Both the position numbers and the translations under genes were made by a program. A model generated the notes under the pieces. That model did not search any database and had not been told where the DNA came from. It saw only the letters and a program-made list of their open reading frames with translations. 64,000 nt of DNA, taken from Bradyrhizobium sp. AUGA SZCCT0176. Its GTDB lineage: Bacteria; Pseudomonadota; Alphaproteobacteria; Rhizobiales; Xanthobacteraceae. Below are positions 17,134-27,005 of this stretch, in pieces. Position 1 is the first letter of the stretch. Every line of letters begins with the position of its first letter. The stretch covers positions 1 through 64,000 of the forward strand of contig NZ_JAFCMB010000025.1 of the NCBI RefSeq assembly GCF_018130145.1, given 5' to 3'.

Positions 17134-17439
17134 CCGAGCCGCGCGGAAATTACGATAATTTCGTACAGTGGTATTTGCCTTAAACGCTTACTCTCCGAAG
17201 GCGGCGGCATCATCGCCGGCGTTTGAACCTCTGGCCGGAGCGGTCGTACGGAAACCATGCCCTATTTGGGGTAGACTGCCGCGCAATAGACCCATGCAAT
17301 AGACAACAGCGTTGCCATGGATGATGATGCCACCTGCAAGGTGGCGACAGGCGCCGGTTGCATCGGCCATGTGCGAAAGCCTTTTGCGCCGCAACGCTCG
17401 CCAGGTGCGATCCGCGGTGGCCTGGGAGTCGGAACGCAG

Positions 17440-19338
17440 ATGTTCACATTCCGGACCTCCATCACGTTTGTGGTCATGGCGTTTATCGTCGCGTTGACCG
17501 TGCTGCTGATCGCCATTCAGCTCCGGTCGCTGCGCTTCGCCACCCACGAAGCCGCGTCTGCCTACATGGATGCAACCAGCACCAAAGTGCTTGGACGTCT
17601 TCGAGGCGAGCTGTCCGCGATTTCATCGCTGGTCAATGTGCTGGCTACCAGTTCAAGCGTGGCCGACTCCGATGAACGAAGCGAGACCGGCCGCGCCATT
17701 CCGCTGTTCAAGGCCGCGCTGCAGGAATTGCCGCAGATGGACAGCATCTATGCCGGCTTCGAGAACGGCGCCTGGCTGCAGGTGCGGCGCATCAGCGACC
17801 TTACCGAAGAGCAGCGCGAACGCCTGCGCGCGCCTTCCAACGCAGACATCGCAATCAGTCTCATTCGTCCGACCGCTGGAGGTCAACTGCCGCTGCGGCG
17901 GATCTTCCAGGACAAGCAAGGCAACGAGATCGATGAAATCGATCTGTGGAAATACGGCTACGACACCCGTAAACGTTCCTGGTACTGGGCGACGATGCAG
18001 GCGGACCGGCCGTATGTTTCAGAACCCTATCTCTCGTTCAGTATTGGCGCCCCGGTCATCACCGTCAGCGCGCCACTGCGCGGCAAGGTGCCGGGCGTGA
18101 TCGCCGCCGATCTCAAGCTCGATACGTTCAGCGAATTCGTCCAGGCGCAGCGGGCGGGACAGCACGGCACGGTGATGATCTTCGACCAGGCGGGATCGAT
18201 CATCGCCCACCCCCAGTTTTCAGATCTGGTGACCAGCGCGATGACGCACCCGGCCCGATCGTCATTGCCCAGCATCGACGAGATCAACAAGGGAATCGTG
18301 GCCTCGGTGATACGCGGTGCGTACAACAAGGACAATTACGAAGGAAACATCGAGGACGAAACAGGGAAAGGCTTTCTCTTCAGGGTGACGAAGTTCGCGC
18401 TCGGCGAACGCTACAGCGGCAACATATTGCTGCTGGCGGCCCAGGATGACTTCGTCCAGAACGTCCGCGAGCTCCAGTTCAATGGGTTGGTCCTCGCGAT
18501 CCTGGTTGGCGCGGGCTTCATTCCGGTCGTCTGGATGTTCGGCAGCCAGATGTCCCGGGCCATCCAGCGCATTACCGCGCAGGCGCGCCAATTGCAGACC
18601 CTGGCTGAACCCGAACTCGTGCCGGTGACGTCCTACATCAGGGAGATCCACGCGCTGGGCAGCAACATGAATCTCGCGCAGCGGGCGATATGGTCGTTCG
18701 CGCATTTCGTTCCCAAGGAGATCGTTCGCGGGTTGATCGATAATTCCATCTCAACCGAACTCGGCGGCGTAAAGCAGGACATCACGCTGGTGTTTACCGA
18801 CGTCCAGGGGTTTACCACCATTGCGGAGTCGGCCGATCCTGACGTCCTGATGCGGCAGACGTCGCGGTACTTCTCCGTGATGACAGAGGCGTTCCTCGCC
18901 GAAGGGGGCACGGTCGACAAGTTCATCGGCGACGCCGTGATGGTGTTCTGGAATGCACCCAATCCGCAACCCGACCATGTGGCGCGCGCTTGCCGGGCGG
19001 TGTTGGCAGCCAGGGCCGCCGGTGAACGCCTTAACGCCGAATTCGAGGCCGGCGGATTGCAGCCGTTCATTACAAGGTTCGGCATTCATGTCGGCGAGGC
19101 CGTGGTCGGCAATGTCGGATCGACCGAGCGCATGAATTACACGGCACTGGGCAACACCGTTAATCTGGCGGCCCGTCTCGAGGGCCTGAACAAGCAAACC
19201 GGGACAACGGTCCTGGTCAGTGAGGATGTGTTCCGGCGGGTTGGGGATCTCTTCAAGTTCAGGGCTCTTGATGCCGTGGTTGCCAAGGGCATGACCAGGG
19301 AAACCCGCATTTTTGAACTGCTGGGAGCATCGACATGA
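17440..19338 (+). CDS. Membrane class III adenylate/guanylate cyclase with periplasmic Cache-like sensor
   Basis: The product is 632 aa from ATG 17440 (GGGAG about 11 bases upstream; the in-frame ATG at 17317 would add a non-conserved leader). Order: TM1 (about 8-30), a long periplasmic sensor (about 40-345) of Cache type by position and the YGYDTRKRSWYW wording, TM2 (about 347-370), a HAMP-like linker, and a class III cyclase domain (about 445-600). The catalytic domain shows VFTDVQGFT and KFIGDAVMVFW (the two metal-binding Asp), GIHVGEAVVGNVGS, and LGNTVNLAARLEGLN (Asn and Arg of the transition state). It makes cAMP or cGMP in the cytoplasm in response to a periplasmic signal. It ends in an ATGA overlap with the UrtA-like gene, so the two are translationally coupled. 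Confidence 0.9.
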   Translation: MFTFRTSITFVVMAFIVALTVLLIAIQLRSLRFATHEAASAYMDATSTKVLGRLRGELSAISSLVNVLATSSSVADSDERSETGRAIPLFKAALQELPQMDSIYAGFENGAWLQVRRISDLTEEQRERLRAPSNADIAISLIRPTAGGQLPLRRIFQDKQGNEIDEIDLWKYGYDTRKRSWYWATMQADRPYVSEPYLSFSIGAPVITVSAPLRGKVPGVIAADLKLDTFSEFVQAQRAGQHGTVMIFDQAGSIIAHPQFSDLVTSAMTHPARSSLPSIDEINKGIVASVIRGAYNKDNYEGNIEDETGKGFLFRVTKFALGERYSGNILLLAAQDDFVQNVRELQFNGLVLAILVGAGFIPVVWMFGSQMSRAIQRITAQARQLQTLAEPELVPVTSYIREIHALGSNMNLAQRAIWSFAHFVPKEIVRGLIDNSISTELGGVKQDITLVFTDVQGFTTIAESADPDVLMRQTSRYFSVMTEAFLAEGGTVDKFIGDAVMVFWNAPNPQPDHVARACRAVLAARAAGERLNAEFEAGGLQPFITRFGIHVGEAVVGNVGSTERMNYTALGNTVNLAARLEGLNKQTGTTVLVSEDVFRRVGDLFKFRALDAVVAKGMTRETRIFELLGAST

Positions 19339-20627
19339 AGCGGACGCCGATCCCTTGCAGGATATTGTCGACGCTGCTCACACTCTGGCTGGGCTTCACT
19401 GCGTCGGCTGTTCACGCCGCCGAAGACACGATCAAGGTCGGCATTCTGCACTCCCTGTCCGGCACCATGGCAATCAGCGAGTCCGTCCTGAAGGACACCG
19501 TGCTGATGCTCATTGCGGACCAGAACAAGAAGGGAGGGCTGCTCGGAAAGAAACTGGAGCCTGTTGTCGCCGACCCCGAATCGGACTGGGATGCCTTTGC
19601 GGAAAAAGCCGGCGAGTTGCTGACCAGGGACAAGGTCGCGGTGGTATTCGGCGGCTGGACCTCTCTTGCGCGAAAGGCGGCTCTTCCCATCTTCGAGCAG
19701 ATGAACGGGCTGCTTTACTATCCCATTCAATACGAAGGTGAAGAGAGCTCCCGTAACATCTTTTATCTGGGCGCAGCACCGAACCAGCAGGCCATTCCCG
19801 CTGTTCGGTACCTGATGAGCAAGGAAGGCGGCGACGTTCGCCGATGGGTTCTGCTCGGGACCGATTATCTTTATCCGCGCAAGACCAACCAGATTTTGAG
19901 CGCCTATCTTGCGGCCGAGGGCGTGTCTCTGGAGGACATTACGACGATCTATGGAGCGCCGACCCAGTCCGACTGGCGGGAGATCGTCGAACGCGTGAAG
20001 TCATTCGCCGCATCAGGAAAAAAGACCGCGGTGATCTCGACCGTCACCGGGGACTCAAACGTTCATTTGTACGCCGAGTTGGTCAAGCAACAGATCGACG
20101 TCAGCAAAATTCCGTTCATGGCGCTCTCCGTCAGCGAACGTGAGCTGCGCAGCGTGGACCTCGGCAAGTTCGCCGGGCACATGGCGGCGCGGAACTACTT
20201 CCAGTCCGTCAAGTCGGCGGAAAATGACGCGTTCATCAAGATGTGGGCGGATTTCAACGAGCAGCGGGACAAGACCACAAACGATGCGATGGAGGCGACC
20301 TTGATCGGCTTTCGGATGTGGGCGCAGGCCGTCAGCCAGGCCGGCACCGCCGACGTCAGCGCGGTCCGGCAAGCGATGTACGGCCAGCGCGTAAGGGCGC
20401 CGAGCGGTTTTGAGGTTGTGATGAACACCAATCATCTCCTCTCCAAGCCGGCCATGATCGGCAAGCTCGAAGCTTCCGGAAGTTATGACGTGGTCTGGCG
20501 GTCAATCAGCCCGATCAAGGCGTCGGTCTGGAGCAGATATCTTCCCGACAGCGCCAGACGGATTGCCGATTGGACCTTTCCCTGGATTTGCGGCGGGTGC
20601 ACCGAGCCGACCTACAAGGATTGGTGA
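19335..20627 (+). CDS. UrtA-like periplasmic amide/urea-type binding protein, coupled to the cyclase
   Basis: The product is 430 aa with a signal peptide ending near VHAAE. The mature protein begins TIKVGILHSLSGTMAISE, and GGWTSLARKA, YYPIQYEGEE and APNQQAIPAV follow, all close to the wording of urea/short-amide receptors (UrtA/AmiC class, type I periplasmic binding fold). Its start codon overlaps the stop of the cyclase gene by four bases (ATGA). No UrtBCDE permease or ATPase genes are linked: the next gene is a dCMP deaminase on the other strand. A solitary receptor fused into a cyclase operon suggests that it presents a bound amide or related ligand to the periplasmic sensor of the cyclase. 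That role is inference. Confidence 0.88.
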   Translation: MKRTPIPCRILSTLLTLWLGFTASAVHAAEDTIKVGILHSLSGTMAISESVLKDTVLMLIADQNKKGGLLGKKLEPVVADPESDWDAFAEKAGELLTRDKVAVVFGGWTSLARKAALPIFEQMNGLLYYPIQYEGEESSRNIFYLGAAPNQQAIPAVRYLMSKEGGDVRRWVLLGTDYLYPRKTNQILSAYLAAEGVSLEDITTIYGAPTQSDWREIVERVKSFAASGKKTAVISTVTGDSNVHLYAELVKQQIDVSKIPFMALSVSERELRSVDLGKFAGHMAARNYFQSVKSAENDAFIKMWADFNEQRDKTTNDAMEATLIGFRMWAQAVSQAGTADVSAVRQAMYGQRVRAPSGFEVVMNTNHLLSKPAMIGKLEASGSYDVVWRSISPIKASVWSRYLPDSARRIADWTFPWICGGCTEPTYKDW

Positions 20628-20653
20628 CGGCCCGCACGATTGAGGTGGGAGCC

Positions 20654-21136
20654 TCACTCTTCGGTGGCGTCGGGTAGTTCGGCGAGCCGGGGAATCAGCC
20701 GAACTTCGATGTTGGCTTCGTTCAGCATCTGACCGGAGATGGAGAAATCCTCGGCCCAATTCGAGTTGGGCCGGTCGGGTTCGTAGGCGACGAGCGCCGT
20801 GATGCCGCATTGGATGATGGCCTTGGTGCACTCCACGCAGGGAAACCAGGGAACGTAGATGGTGCAGCCCTTGAGCGCGACGCCAATGCGGGCCGCATTG
20901 AAGATCGCATTCTGTTCGGCGTGGCAGCTCCAGATATATTTGGCGCCGGTGATACGGGAGTGGCGCTCCTCGAGGTCATCGCGAACGCCGCGCGGCAGCC
21001 CGTTGAAGCCGGTCGAGCGGATTTCATGATCCGGCCCGACGATCACGGCGCCGACGCGCCGCCCTTTCTCGATGCTCCAGGTCGCCAGATGATGCGCCAG
21101 GAGCATAAATCGCTCATCCCATTTTGGATCCAGCAA
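20654..21136 (-). CDS. dCMP deaminase-family protein
   Basis: The product is 160 aa, a zinc-dependent cytidine/deoxycytidylate deaminase. The signature is complete: HAEQNA with H72 and E74, and PCVEC with C100 and C103 as the other zinc ligands. The longer insert before HAEQ (RGVRDDLEERHSRITGAKY) and the N-terminal region with TGFNGLP match dCMP deaminases rather than short cytidine deaminases. It would convert dCMP to dUMP for thymidylate synthesis. It stands alone, convergent with the UrtA-like gene. Confidence 0.87.
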   Translation of the reverse strand: MLDPKWDERFMLLAHHLATWSIEKGRRVGAVIVGPDHEIRSTGFNGLPRGVRDDLEERHSRITGAKYIWSCHAEQNAIFNAARIGVALKGCTIYVPWFPCVECTKAIIQCGITALVAYEPDRPNSNWAEDFSISGQMLNEANIEVRLIPRLAELPDATEE

Positions 21137-21326
21137 TACCGTTCCCTCAAAAATCAGTGCGCTCTATGCGCCAATGTTCCACCATCAACCATGGCGAGAC
21201 AACAGCGAGAGCATCAACATCCCGTTAATGCCCGTGTGGCCGCGGTCAGCATCTGACAGATTTAAGCCCGGCGGTAGCCGCTTGTCGATGACTGCTTGGT
21301 TCGTAAGCTTAACGCTTAGGATACGC

Positions 21327-22241
21327 CTATTCCTCGTCCGCGCCGGGCGCTTGCCTCAGCATGAAATGCCCGAATGCCGAGGCGATCGGTTTGGTCCGGT
21401 CGTCCTGCCAGGCCTGCGCCTCGAAGGCGACGACGCGCCGGCCCTGCTTGACGATCGAGACGTTGGCGTAGCTGTCCAGCGCGCGGCCGGAGCGCAAATA
21501 ATTGATCGTCAGCCCGATCGGCTTCGGCAGCGACACGCCGAGTTCGCGCGTCACGCCGACGATGGCGGTGGTTTCGAGAAAGGCGCCGGTCATCCCGCCA
21601 TGGATCGCGGGCAGGATCGGGTTGCCGATGATCTTCTGTGAAAACGGCATCACCAGCGTGCCGTCCTCGCTGACGCGGATGCCGAGGCAGCGCGCGAACG
21701 GGCTTTGGGCGAACGGGCCGGTCGGATCTTCCGGCGCCTCAAGCGTCGGCAGCGCGAGATCCTCCCTCGAGCGGCCCTTGAGCATGTTGGTGCGGTTGGC
21801 GCCGACCATGAAGCAGGCCGTCGCGGTGGCGACAGGGTCGTCCTCGGTCTCCTGATAGGCGGTCGCGCGCACGAAGGCGATCGAGCGGGTGACGCGGTAG
21901 CAGATTGCATGCGCCCTTATGTCGAGGCCGGGCGTTGCCGGCTTCAGGTAATCGATGCGCAGGTCGAGGGTTGCGATCGCGCGCGTGCCGTCGAGCGCGA
22001 GCTGGACCGCCATGCCGCAGCTCTCGTCGAGCATCGCGGTGACGACGCCGCCGTGAAGCACGCCGGTCCCGGTGTCGCCGACGAAAACGGGGCGATAGGG
22101 CAGGCTCGACCAGGCTTCGCCAGGGGCGGCGCGGTCGAGCTGAAGTCCGCTGATGTGCCCATAGACGGAGCGGTGGCTCTTGATGGCGTCGGCCAGTTCG
22201 TCAAACGGCAGCGGCGTGTCGACTTTTGATGCTTCGGACAT
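21327..22241 (-). CDS. Double-hotdog PaaI-type thioesterase
   Basis: The product is 304 aa and contains two hotdog domains in tandem. The first (about 20-150) has GVLHGGVVTAMLDESCG and YLKPATPGLDIRAHA; the second (about 175-300) has LPAIHGGMTGAFLETTA and YLRSGRALDSYANVSI. Each HGG plus acidic residue is the catalytic wording of the PaaI/acyl-CoA thioesterase group, which hydrolyses acyl- or phenylacetyl-CoA. Single-domain homologues are about 140 aa, so this is a fused pair. It lies 43 bases downstream of the amidase on the same strand. The substrate is unknown. Confidence 0.85.
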   Translation of the reverse strand: MSEASKVDTPLPFDELADAIKSHRSVYGHISGLQLDRAAPGEAWSSLPYRPVFVGDTGTGVLHGGVVTAMLDESCGMAVQLALDGTRAIATLDLRIDYLKPATPGLDIRAHAICYRVTRSIAFVRATAYQETEDDPVATATACFMVGANRTNMLKGRSREDLALPTLEAPEDPTGPFAQSPFARCLGIRVSEDGTLVMPFSQKIIGNPILPAIHGGMTGAFLETTAIVGVTRELGVSLPKPIGLTINYLRSGRALDSYANVSIVKQGRRVVAFEAQAWQDDRTKPIASAFGHFMLRQAPGADEE

Positions 22242-22283
22242 ACGGACGTTCTAGACCATATTGATCGATGAGCCAAAGACGGC

Positions 22284-23759
22284 TCAGCCGTTCGTCGCGT
22301 GCACGCCGGGCTTCCGTCCCGAGTTCCATTGGCCGCCGAGCGCGCGCTCGATCTGCGCTGCGAGCTGCAGCAGCAGCCCGTCATTGGCCTGCCTGGCCTG
22401 GGCCTGAATGCCGAGCGGCAAGCCATGCTCGTGCTGCGCCATCGGCAGCGAGATCGCGGGAATCCCGCACAGATTGGCGAGCGGCGTGAACGCAAAGTTG
22501 CGCCACAGATTGCCGAACCAGTCCAGCACCGACGGATTGTCCGAGATGGTCAGATATTCCGTGGTGCCGACTTTCGGCGTCGGCAGCGCGGTGATCGGCG
22601 TCAGGATGATGTCCCAATCCTCGAAGAATGCGCCGAAGCCGCGCGAGGTCGTGTTGAAGACCGCCTGCATGCGCGCCCGCTCGGCATACGTCGTGTGCCG
22701 TCCGGCTTCCCAGATCCGGATGTTGACCGGCTCGATGAGATCCGCCGGCGGCTTTTCGAGCCCGCGGGCGGCGAGCATGTTGCTGATGACCACCGCAAAA
22801 TTGCTGATGTAGCAGGTGGTCTGGGCGTCAAACGCGGCGCGGTAGTCGATCGCGGGCAACGCGTAATCGACGTGATGGCCGAGGCCTTCGAGGAATTGTC
22901 CGGCTTTTTTCAGCTCTGATGCGATCTGCGGTGTCGCCTGGTAGTCGCCCCATTGGTGCGAGAGCGCAATCTTGAGCCGCCCCGGATCGCGCTTGATCAT
23001 CTCCTGGTAAGGCTCCGGCGCGGTCCAGAACGGCATCAATTCGCCGGGCGCGGGACCGCGGCAAGCATCGACGAAGGCGGCGGTATCGCGCACCGTGCGC
23101 GACTGGCAGCCCTGGATCGACACCAGCCCGCTCAAGTCAGAAAGATGCGGCGCGAGCGAGAAAACGCCGCGTGAAACCTTCAGACCGATGTTGCCGTTGA
23201 CGCCGGCCGGGATGCGGATCGAACCGCCGCCGTCGGTGGCATGCGCGATCGGCACCGCGCCCGCCCCGACCATCGCGGCGCTGCCGGCCGACGATCCGCA
23301 GGTGGTGTAGTCGGTATTCCAGGGGTTGCGCGTCACATACACGGCGGGATTATCAGCCGAACTGCAAACGCCGAACTCCGGTGTCGTGGTCCGTCCGATC
23401 AAATTGAGTCCGGCCTGGCGCATCTTCGATGTCAGGAACGTATCTGATGTGGCGCGATTGCCGCGCATCAGCAGCGAGCCCATTTCCTGCAGGCGTCCGT
23501 TCATGGTCGGGCCCAGATCCTTCATCAGGAACGGCAGGCCGGCGAAGGGTCCCGCGAGATTGGCGCCGGCCTTGGCGGGATCGTCGATCGCGTCTTCAAA
23601 CAATTCGACCACGGCAGACAGCGCCGGATCGACTTTTGCGATGGCTGCGGCTGCCTGGCTTGCCAATTCCTGTGCCGTCAGTTCGCCCTTCCGCACGCGC
23701 TCCGCCAACGCCACGCCGTCGTGCTGCGCCCATTCGTTCCAGTTCATCGACAAAGTCAT
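22284..23759 (-). CDS. Amidase signature-family enzyme
   Basis: The product is 491 aa. The Ser-cisSer-Lys triad can be placed: Lys80 in FLMKDLGP, cis-Ser in CGSSAGSAA (156-157), and the nucleophile Ser180 in TDGGGSIRIPAG. AAGGA lies 9 bases before ATG 23759. Members hydrolyse carboxamides to acids and ammonia; the substrate cannot be read from the sequence. It is too divergent in context to be GatA, since no gatB or gatC is nearby. It follows the RND permease gene by 27 bases on the same strand, and the thioesterase gene follows it. Confidence 0.9.
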   Translation of the reverse strand: MTLSMNWNEWAQHDGVALAERVRKGELTAQELASQAAAAIAKVDPALSAVVELFEDAIDDPAKAGANLAGPFAGLPFLMKDLGPTMNGRLQEMGSLLMRGNRATSDTFLTSKMRQAGLNLIGRTTTPEFGVCSSADNPAVYVTRNPWNTDYTTCGSSAGSAAMVGAGAVPIAHATDGGGSIRIPAGVNGNIGLKVSRGVFSLAPHLSDLSGLVSIQGCQSRTVRDTAAFVDACRGPAPGELMPFWTAPEPYQEMIKRDPGRLKIALSHQWGDYQATPQIASELKKAGQFLEGLGHHVDYALPAIDYRAAFDAQTTCYISNFAVVISNMLAARGLEKPPADLIEPVNIRIWEAGRHTTYAERARMQAVFNTTSRGFGAFFEDWDIILTPITALPTPKVGTTEYLTISDNPSVLDWFGNLWRNFAFTPLANLCGIPAISLPMAQHEHGLPLGIQAQARQANDGLLLQLAAQIERALGGQWNSGRKPGVHATNG

Positions 23760-23786
23760 GCGGTCTATTTCCTTACGCGCGGCGTC

Positions 23787-26700
23787 TTAATGGGGCGCCG
23801 CTTCATGCGCCAACCCGGTTTCCTGTATCGTCGGCATCCACAGCCGTGCCAGCACCGGGATCACCAGCAGGCTGCAGATCGGGGACAGCAGCATTCCGCC
23901 GACGATGACGCAAGCCAGCGGCTGCTGAACCTGCGAACCGATCCCCGTCGAGATCGCTGCAGGGACCAGGCCGATGCTGGCCGACAGCCCGGTCATGAAG
24001 ATCTGCCGCATTCTTGTTTCGGCGGCGCTGATGATCGCGTCCTCCGTTCCCATGCCTTCATCGATTTCGCGCCGGATATAGGACATCAGGAGAATGCCAT
24101 CCATCGCGGAGACGCCGAACAGCGAGATGAATCCGACCGCGGCCGAGACGCTGAAATTCAGGCCGCCGATATAGAGTCCCAGAATGCCGCCGGCCACCGC
24201 AAAGGGGATGCCCGACAGCGCCAGCAGGCTGTCGCGAATCGAATTGAACAGGCTGTACAGCAGCATCAGGATCAACAGCAGGCTCAATGGCACGATCAGC
24301 GCCAGCCGCTTCTTGGCATCGACCAGCGCGCCGTATTCGCCGGACCATTCCATCGAGTAGCCCTGCGGAAGCGGTACTTTCTTTCCGACACGGTCCTGCG
24401 CCTCGACCACGGTCGAGCCGAGATCGCGGTCGCGAACGCTGTATTTCAGCGGGATGAAGCGCTGGCTGTTCTCGCGGTAGATATAGGCCGCACCACTGAC
24501 GAGCTTGACCTCGCCGAGATCGCCGAGCCGGATATAGGCGGTTGGCGTCTTCGGATCCGAGTTCGGCAGCGCCACCGGGATCGCGCGGATGGCATCGACG
24601 TCCCTGCGGAATTCGGGCGCCAGACGCACCGTCAGCGCGAAGATCATCTCGCCTTCATAGACCTTGGAGACTTCCTGGCCGCCGATCGCGGCCTGGACCA
24701 CGGAATTGATGTCGCTGATCGAGAAGCCGTAGCGCGCGGCCTTGGCGCGATCGATCTGGACGACCAGATTGGGCTGGCCGAGCAGATTGAAACTGGCGGG
24801 GTCGGCGACGCCGCGCACGCCAGAGAGTTCGGTCTTCACCGATTTGGACAGCCGCTCCAGCTCGTTGAGGTCCTTGCCGAAGATCTTGATCGAGTTCTCG
24901 CCCTTCACGCCGGAGACGGCTTCCTCGATATTGTCCTGGATGTATTGCGAGAAGTTGAAATCGATGCCGACGAACTCGCGGTTGAGCTTCTCGCTCATCT
25001 GCTTGACCATCTGTTCCTTGGTCAGCCCCGCCGGCCAGGTGTCGGCCGGCTTGAGCGGGACAAAGAACTCCGCGAGGAACGATCCGTCAGGATCGGTGCC
25101 TTCCTCGCCGCGGCCCTGTTCGGAAAACACGGTCTGGACCGGCGGATAGCTCGATATGATGGCGCGGATCTTGGTCACCGTTTCCATCCCCGCTTCGAGC
25201 GTGATCGTCGGCGGCATCACGGCGCGGATCCAGAGATTGCCTTCTTCCAGCTTGGGCAGGAATTCGGTGCCGAGCCGAAAGCTCAAACTGAGGCACAGCG
25301 CGAGAAACACTGCGGCGATAACCGTGGAGCGGCGATAGTTGCGGACCGCGGGCACCAGAATGGCCTGGTAAACGGTGCGTATATGACGGACCACGAAGGT
25401 TTCGACTTCCCTGACATGGGCCGGCAGCAGGATCGAGGCCAGCACCGGCGTCACGGTGAAGGTGGCGATGACGGCGCCGAGCAGCGCATAGGCATAGGTG
25501 CGCGCCATCGGCCCGAAGATCTGCCCCTCGACGCCTTGCATCGTGAACAGCGGCAGGAAGGCCGCGATCGTGATGATCACCGAAAAGAAGATCGCCTTGT
25601 CGACCTCGATGGCGCCGGTCAGGATCCGGTGCAGCTTGTCGCTGAGCCGCGCCCGCCGATCCGGGGCTACCCCCGGCGTGTGGTGGGCGATATGGCGGAA
25701 GATGTTCTCCACCATGATCACGGTGCCGTCGACGATGATGCCGAGGTCGATGGCGCCGACCGACAACAAATTGGCGGACTCGCCCCGCATCACCGTGATC
25801 ATGACCGCCAGGAACAGCGCCACCGGAATGTTCGCCGCGACGATGACCGCGCAGCGCAGATCGCCGAGAAAGACCCACTGGATCAGGAAGATCAGCGCGA
25901 TCCCGAACAAGAGATTATGCAGCACGGTCTGCACCGTGATCGCAACGAGATCGCCGCGGTCATAGAACGGCACGATCTTGACGCCTGAGGGCAGCGATCC
26001 GTCGGTGTTGATCCGCTCCACCGCCGCGCGCACGCGCTTGACCACGTCCATGGTGCGTTCGAGCTTCTGCATCAGCACGATGCCGGTCACGACGTCGGTC
26101 TTGTCGTCGCGGCCGGCGAGACCGAGCCGGGGCGCGAACCCGATCTGGACCTTGGCGACGTCGGATACCAGCACCGGAACGCCGCCCTGCTGGGTCAGCA
26201 CGATATTGCCGATGTCGTCCATCGAACTGATGACGCCGATGCTGCGGACATTGACCGACTGTTCGCCGATCGAGATGGTGCGGCCGCCGACATTGGAATT
26301 GCTGCCCGAGATCGCGGTCATGATCTGCGGCAGCGTCAGCCCGTAGGCCATCATGCGGTCGAGGTTGATCTCGGCCTGGAATTCCTTGGTCTTGCCACCG
26401 AGCACCGCGACGTCGGCGACCCCGGGCACGATGCGCAGCTTGCGTTCGACCACCCAGTCCTGCAGCGCCTTGAGCTTCATCACGTCCATGCCCGGCGGGC
26501 CGACCAGCTCGTAGCGGAAGATCTCGCTGATGCCGCCGGCGGGCGAGATCACCGGCAGCACGCCGGCCGGCAGCACCGCATCCTTCAGCCGGTTGAGGGT
26601 CTGCTGGCGCACGAAATGATAGTCGCGGCCGTATTCGAATTGCAGGCGGACGAAACCGAGCCCGTAGACGGTATTGGAGCGGATGAACTTCAGCCCCGGC

Positions 26701-26927
26701 GTAGAGGCGACCGCGATCTCGATCGGGATCGTGATGTAGCGCTCGACTTCCTCCGGCGACTGGCCCGCCTGCTGGGCGATGATCTCGACGATCGGCGGCG
26801 CCGGGTCGGGATAGGCCTCGATGTTCAGCATCAGGAAAGTGACGTAGCCGAGACCGAGAAAGGCCGCGAACGCGACCATCACCAGCAGCCGCCGCGACAG
26901 GCAAAACGCAATCAGACTACGCAGCAT
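23787..26927 (-). CDS. Heavy-metal efflux RND permease, second system (CzcA/CusA family)
   Basis: The product is 1046 aa, full RND length with 12 TM segments. The TM4 signature reads DLGIIVDGTVIMVENIFR (around residues 393-410), the usual HME-RND wording, and a second half ends with AVGFISLFGVSAMDGILL. It exports metal cations with a periplasmic adaptor encoded upstream (27006-28199). The two genes are separated by one copy of the bipartite repeat, inserted in the opposite orientation to copies 1 and 3-5. It belongs to a different subgroup from the permease at 4268-7402. The metal is unknown, and no linked outer-membrane channel is present. Confidence 0.93.
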   Translation of the reverse strand: MLRSLIAFCLSRRLLVMVAFAAFLGLGYVTFLMLNIEAYPDPAPPIVEIIAQQAGQSPEEVERYITIPIEIAVASTPGLKFIRSNTVYGLGFVRLQFEYGRDYHFVRQQTLNRLKDAVLPAGVLPVISPAGGISEIFRYELVGPPGMDVMKLKALQDWVVERKLRIVPGVADVAVLGGKTKEFQAEINLDRMMAYGLTLPQIMTAISGSNSNVGGRTISIGEQSVNVRSIGVISSMDDIGNIVLTQQGGVPVLVSDVAKVQIGFAPRLGLAGRDDKTDVVTGIVLMQKLERTMDVVKRVRAAVERINTDGSLPSGVKIVPFYDRGDLVAITVQTVLHNLLFGIALIFLIQWVFLGDLRCAVIVAANIPVALFLAVMITVMRGESANLLSVGAIDLGIIVDGTVIMVENIFRHIAHHTPGVAPDRRARLSDKLHRILTGAIEVDKAIFFSVIITIAAFLPLFTMQGVEGQIFGPMARTYAYALLGAVIATFTVTPVLASILLPAHVREVETFVVRHIRTVYQAILVPAVRNYRRSTVIAAVFLALCLSLSFRLGTEFLPKLEEGNLWIRAVMPPTITLEAGMETVTKIRAIISSYPPVQTVFSEQGRGEEGTDPDGSFLAEFFVPLKPADTWPAGLTKEQMVKQMSEKLNREFVGIDFNFSQYIQDNIEEAVSGVKGENSIKIFGKDLNELERLSKSVKTELSGVRGVADPASFNLLGQPNLVVQIDRAKAARYGFSISDINSVVQAAIGGQEVSKVYEGEMIFALTVRLAPEFRRDVDAIRAIPVALPNSDPKTPTAYIRLGDLGEVKLVSGAAYIYRENSQRFIPLKYSVRDRDLGSTVVEAQDRVGKKVPLPQGYSMEWSGEYGALVDAKKRLALIVPLSLLLILMLLYSLFNSIRDSLLALSGIPFAVAGGILGLYIGGLNFSVSAAVGFISLFGVSAMDGILLMSYIRREIDEGMGTEDAIISAAETRMRQIFMTGLSASIGLVPAAISTGIGSQVQQPLACVIVGGMLLSPICSLLVIPVLARLWMPTIQETGLAHEAAPH

Positions 26928-26947
26928 CCGTGGCCCCGGACTCTTTA

Positions 26948-26998
26948 TTTGACGCGTTTTCTTGACGCGAACCGGTATCCACTTCGCTTGAAAACGCT
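26948..26998 (-). repeat. Bipartite palindromic repeat, copy 2 (core only)
   Basis: The reverse complement matches the core of copy 1 almost exactly (AGCGTTTTC, GCGAAGTGGATACCGG, AAGAAAACGCGTCAAA). The second, variable hairpin is missing. It sits between the adaptor and permease genes of the same operon, so it will be transcribed within that mRNA. Confidence 0.9.
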
Positions 26999-27005
26999 AT
27001 CAGAA

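Noticed and set aside
23721..25988. 755-codon open frame on the plus strand
   Set aside because: Antisense shadow of the second RND permease and amidase start; composition dominated by Arg, Asp and His.
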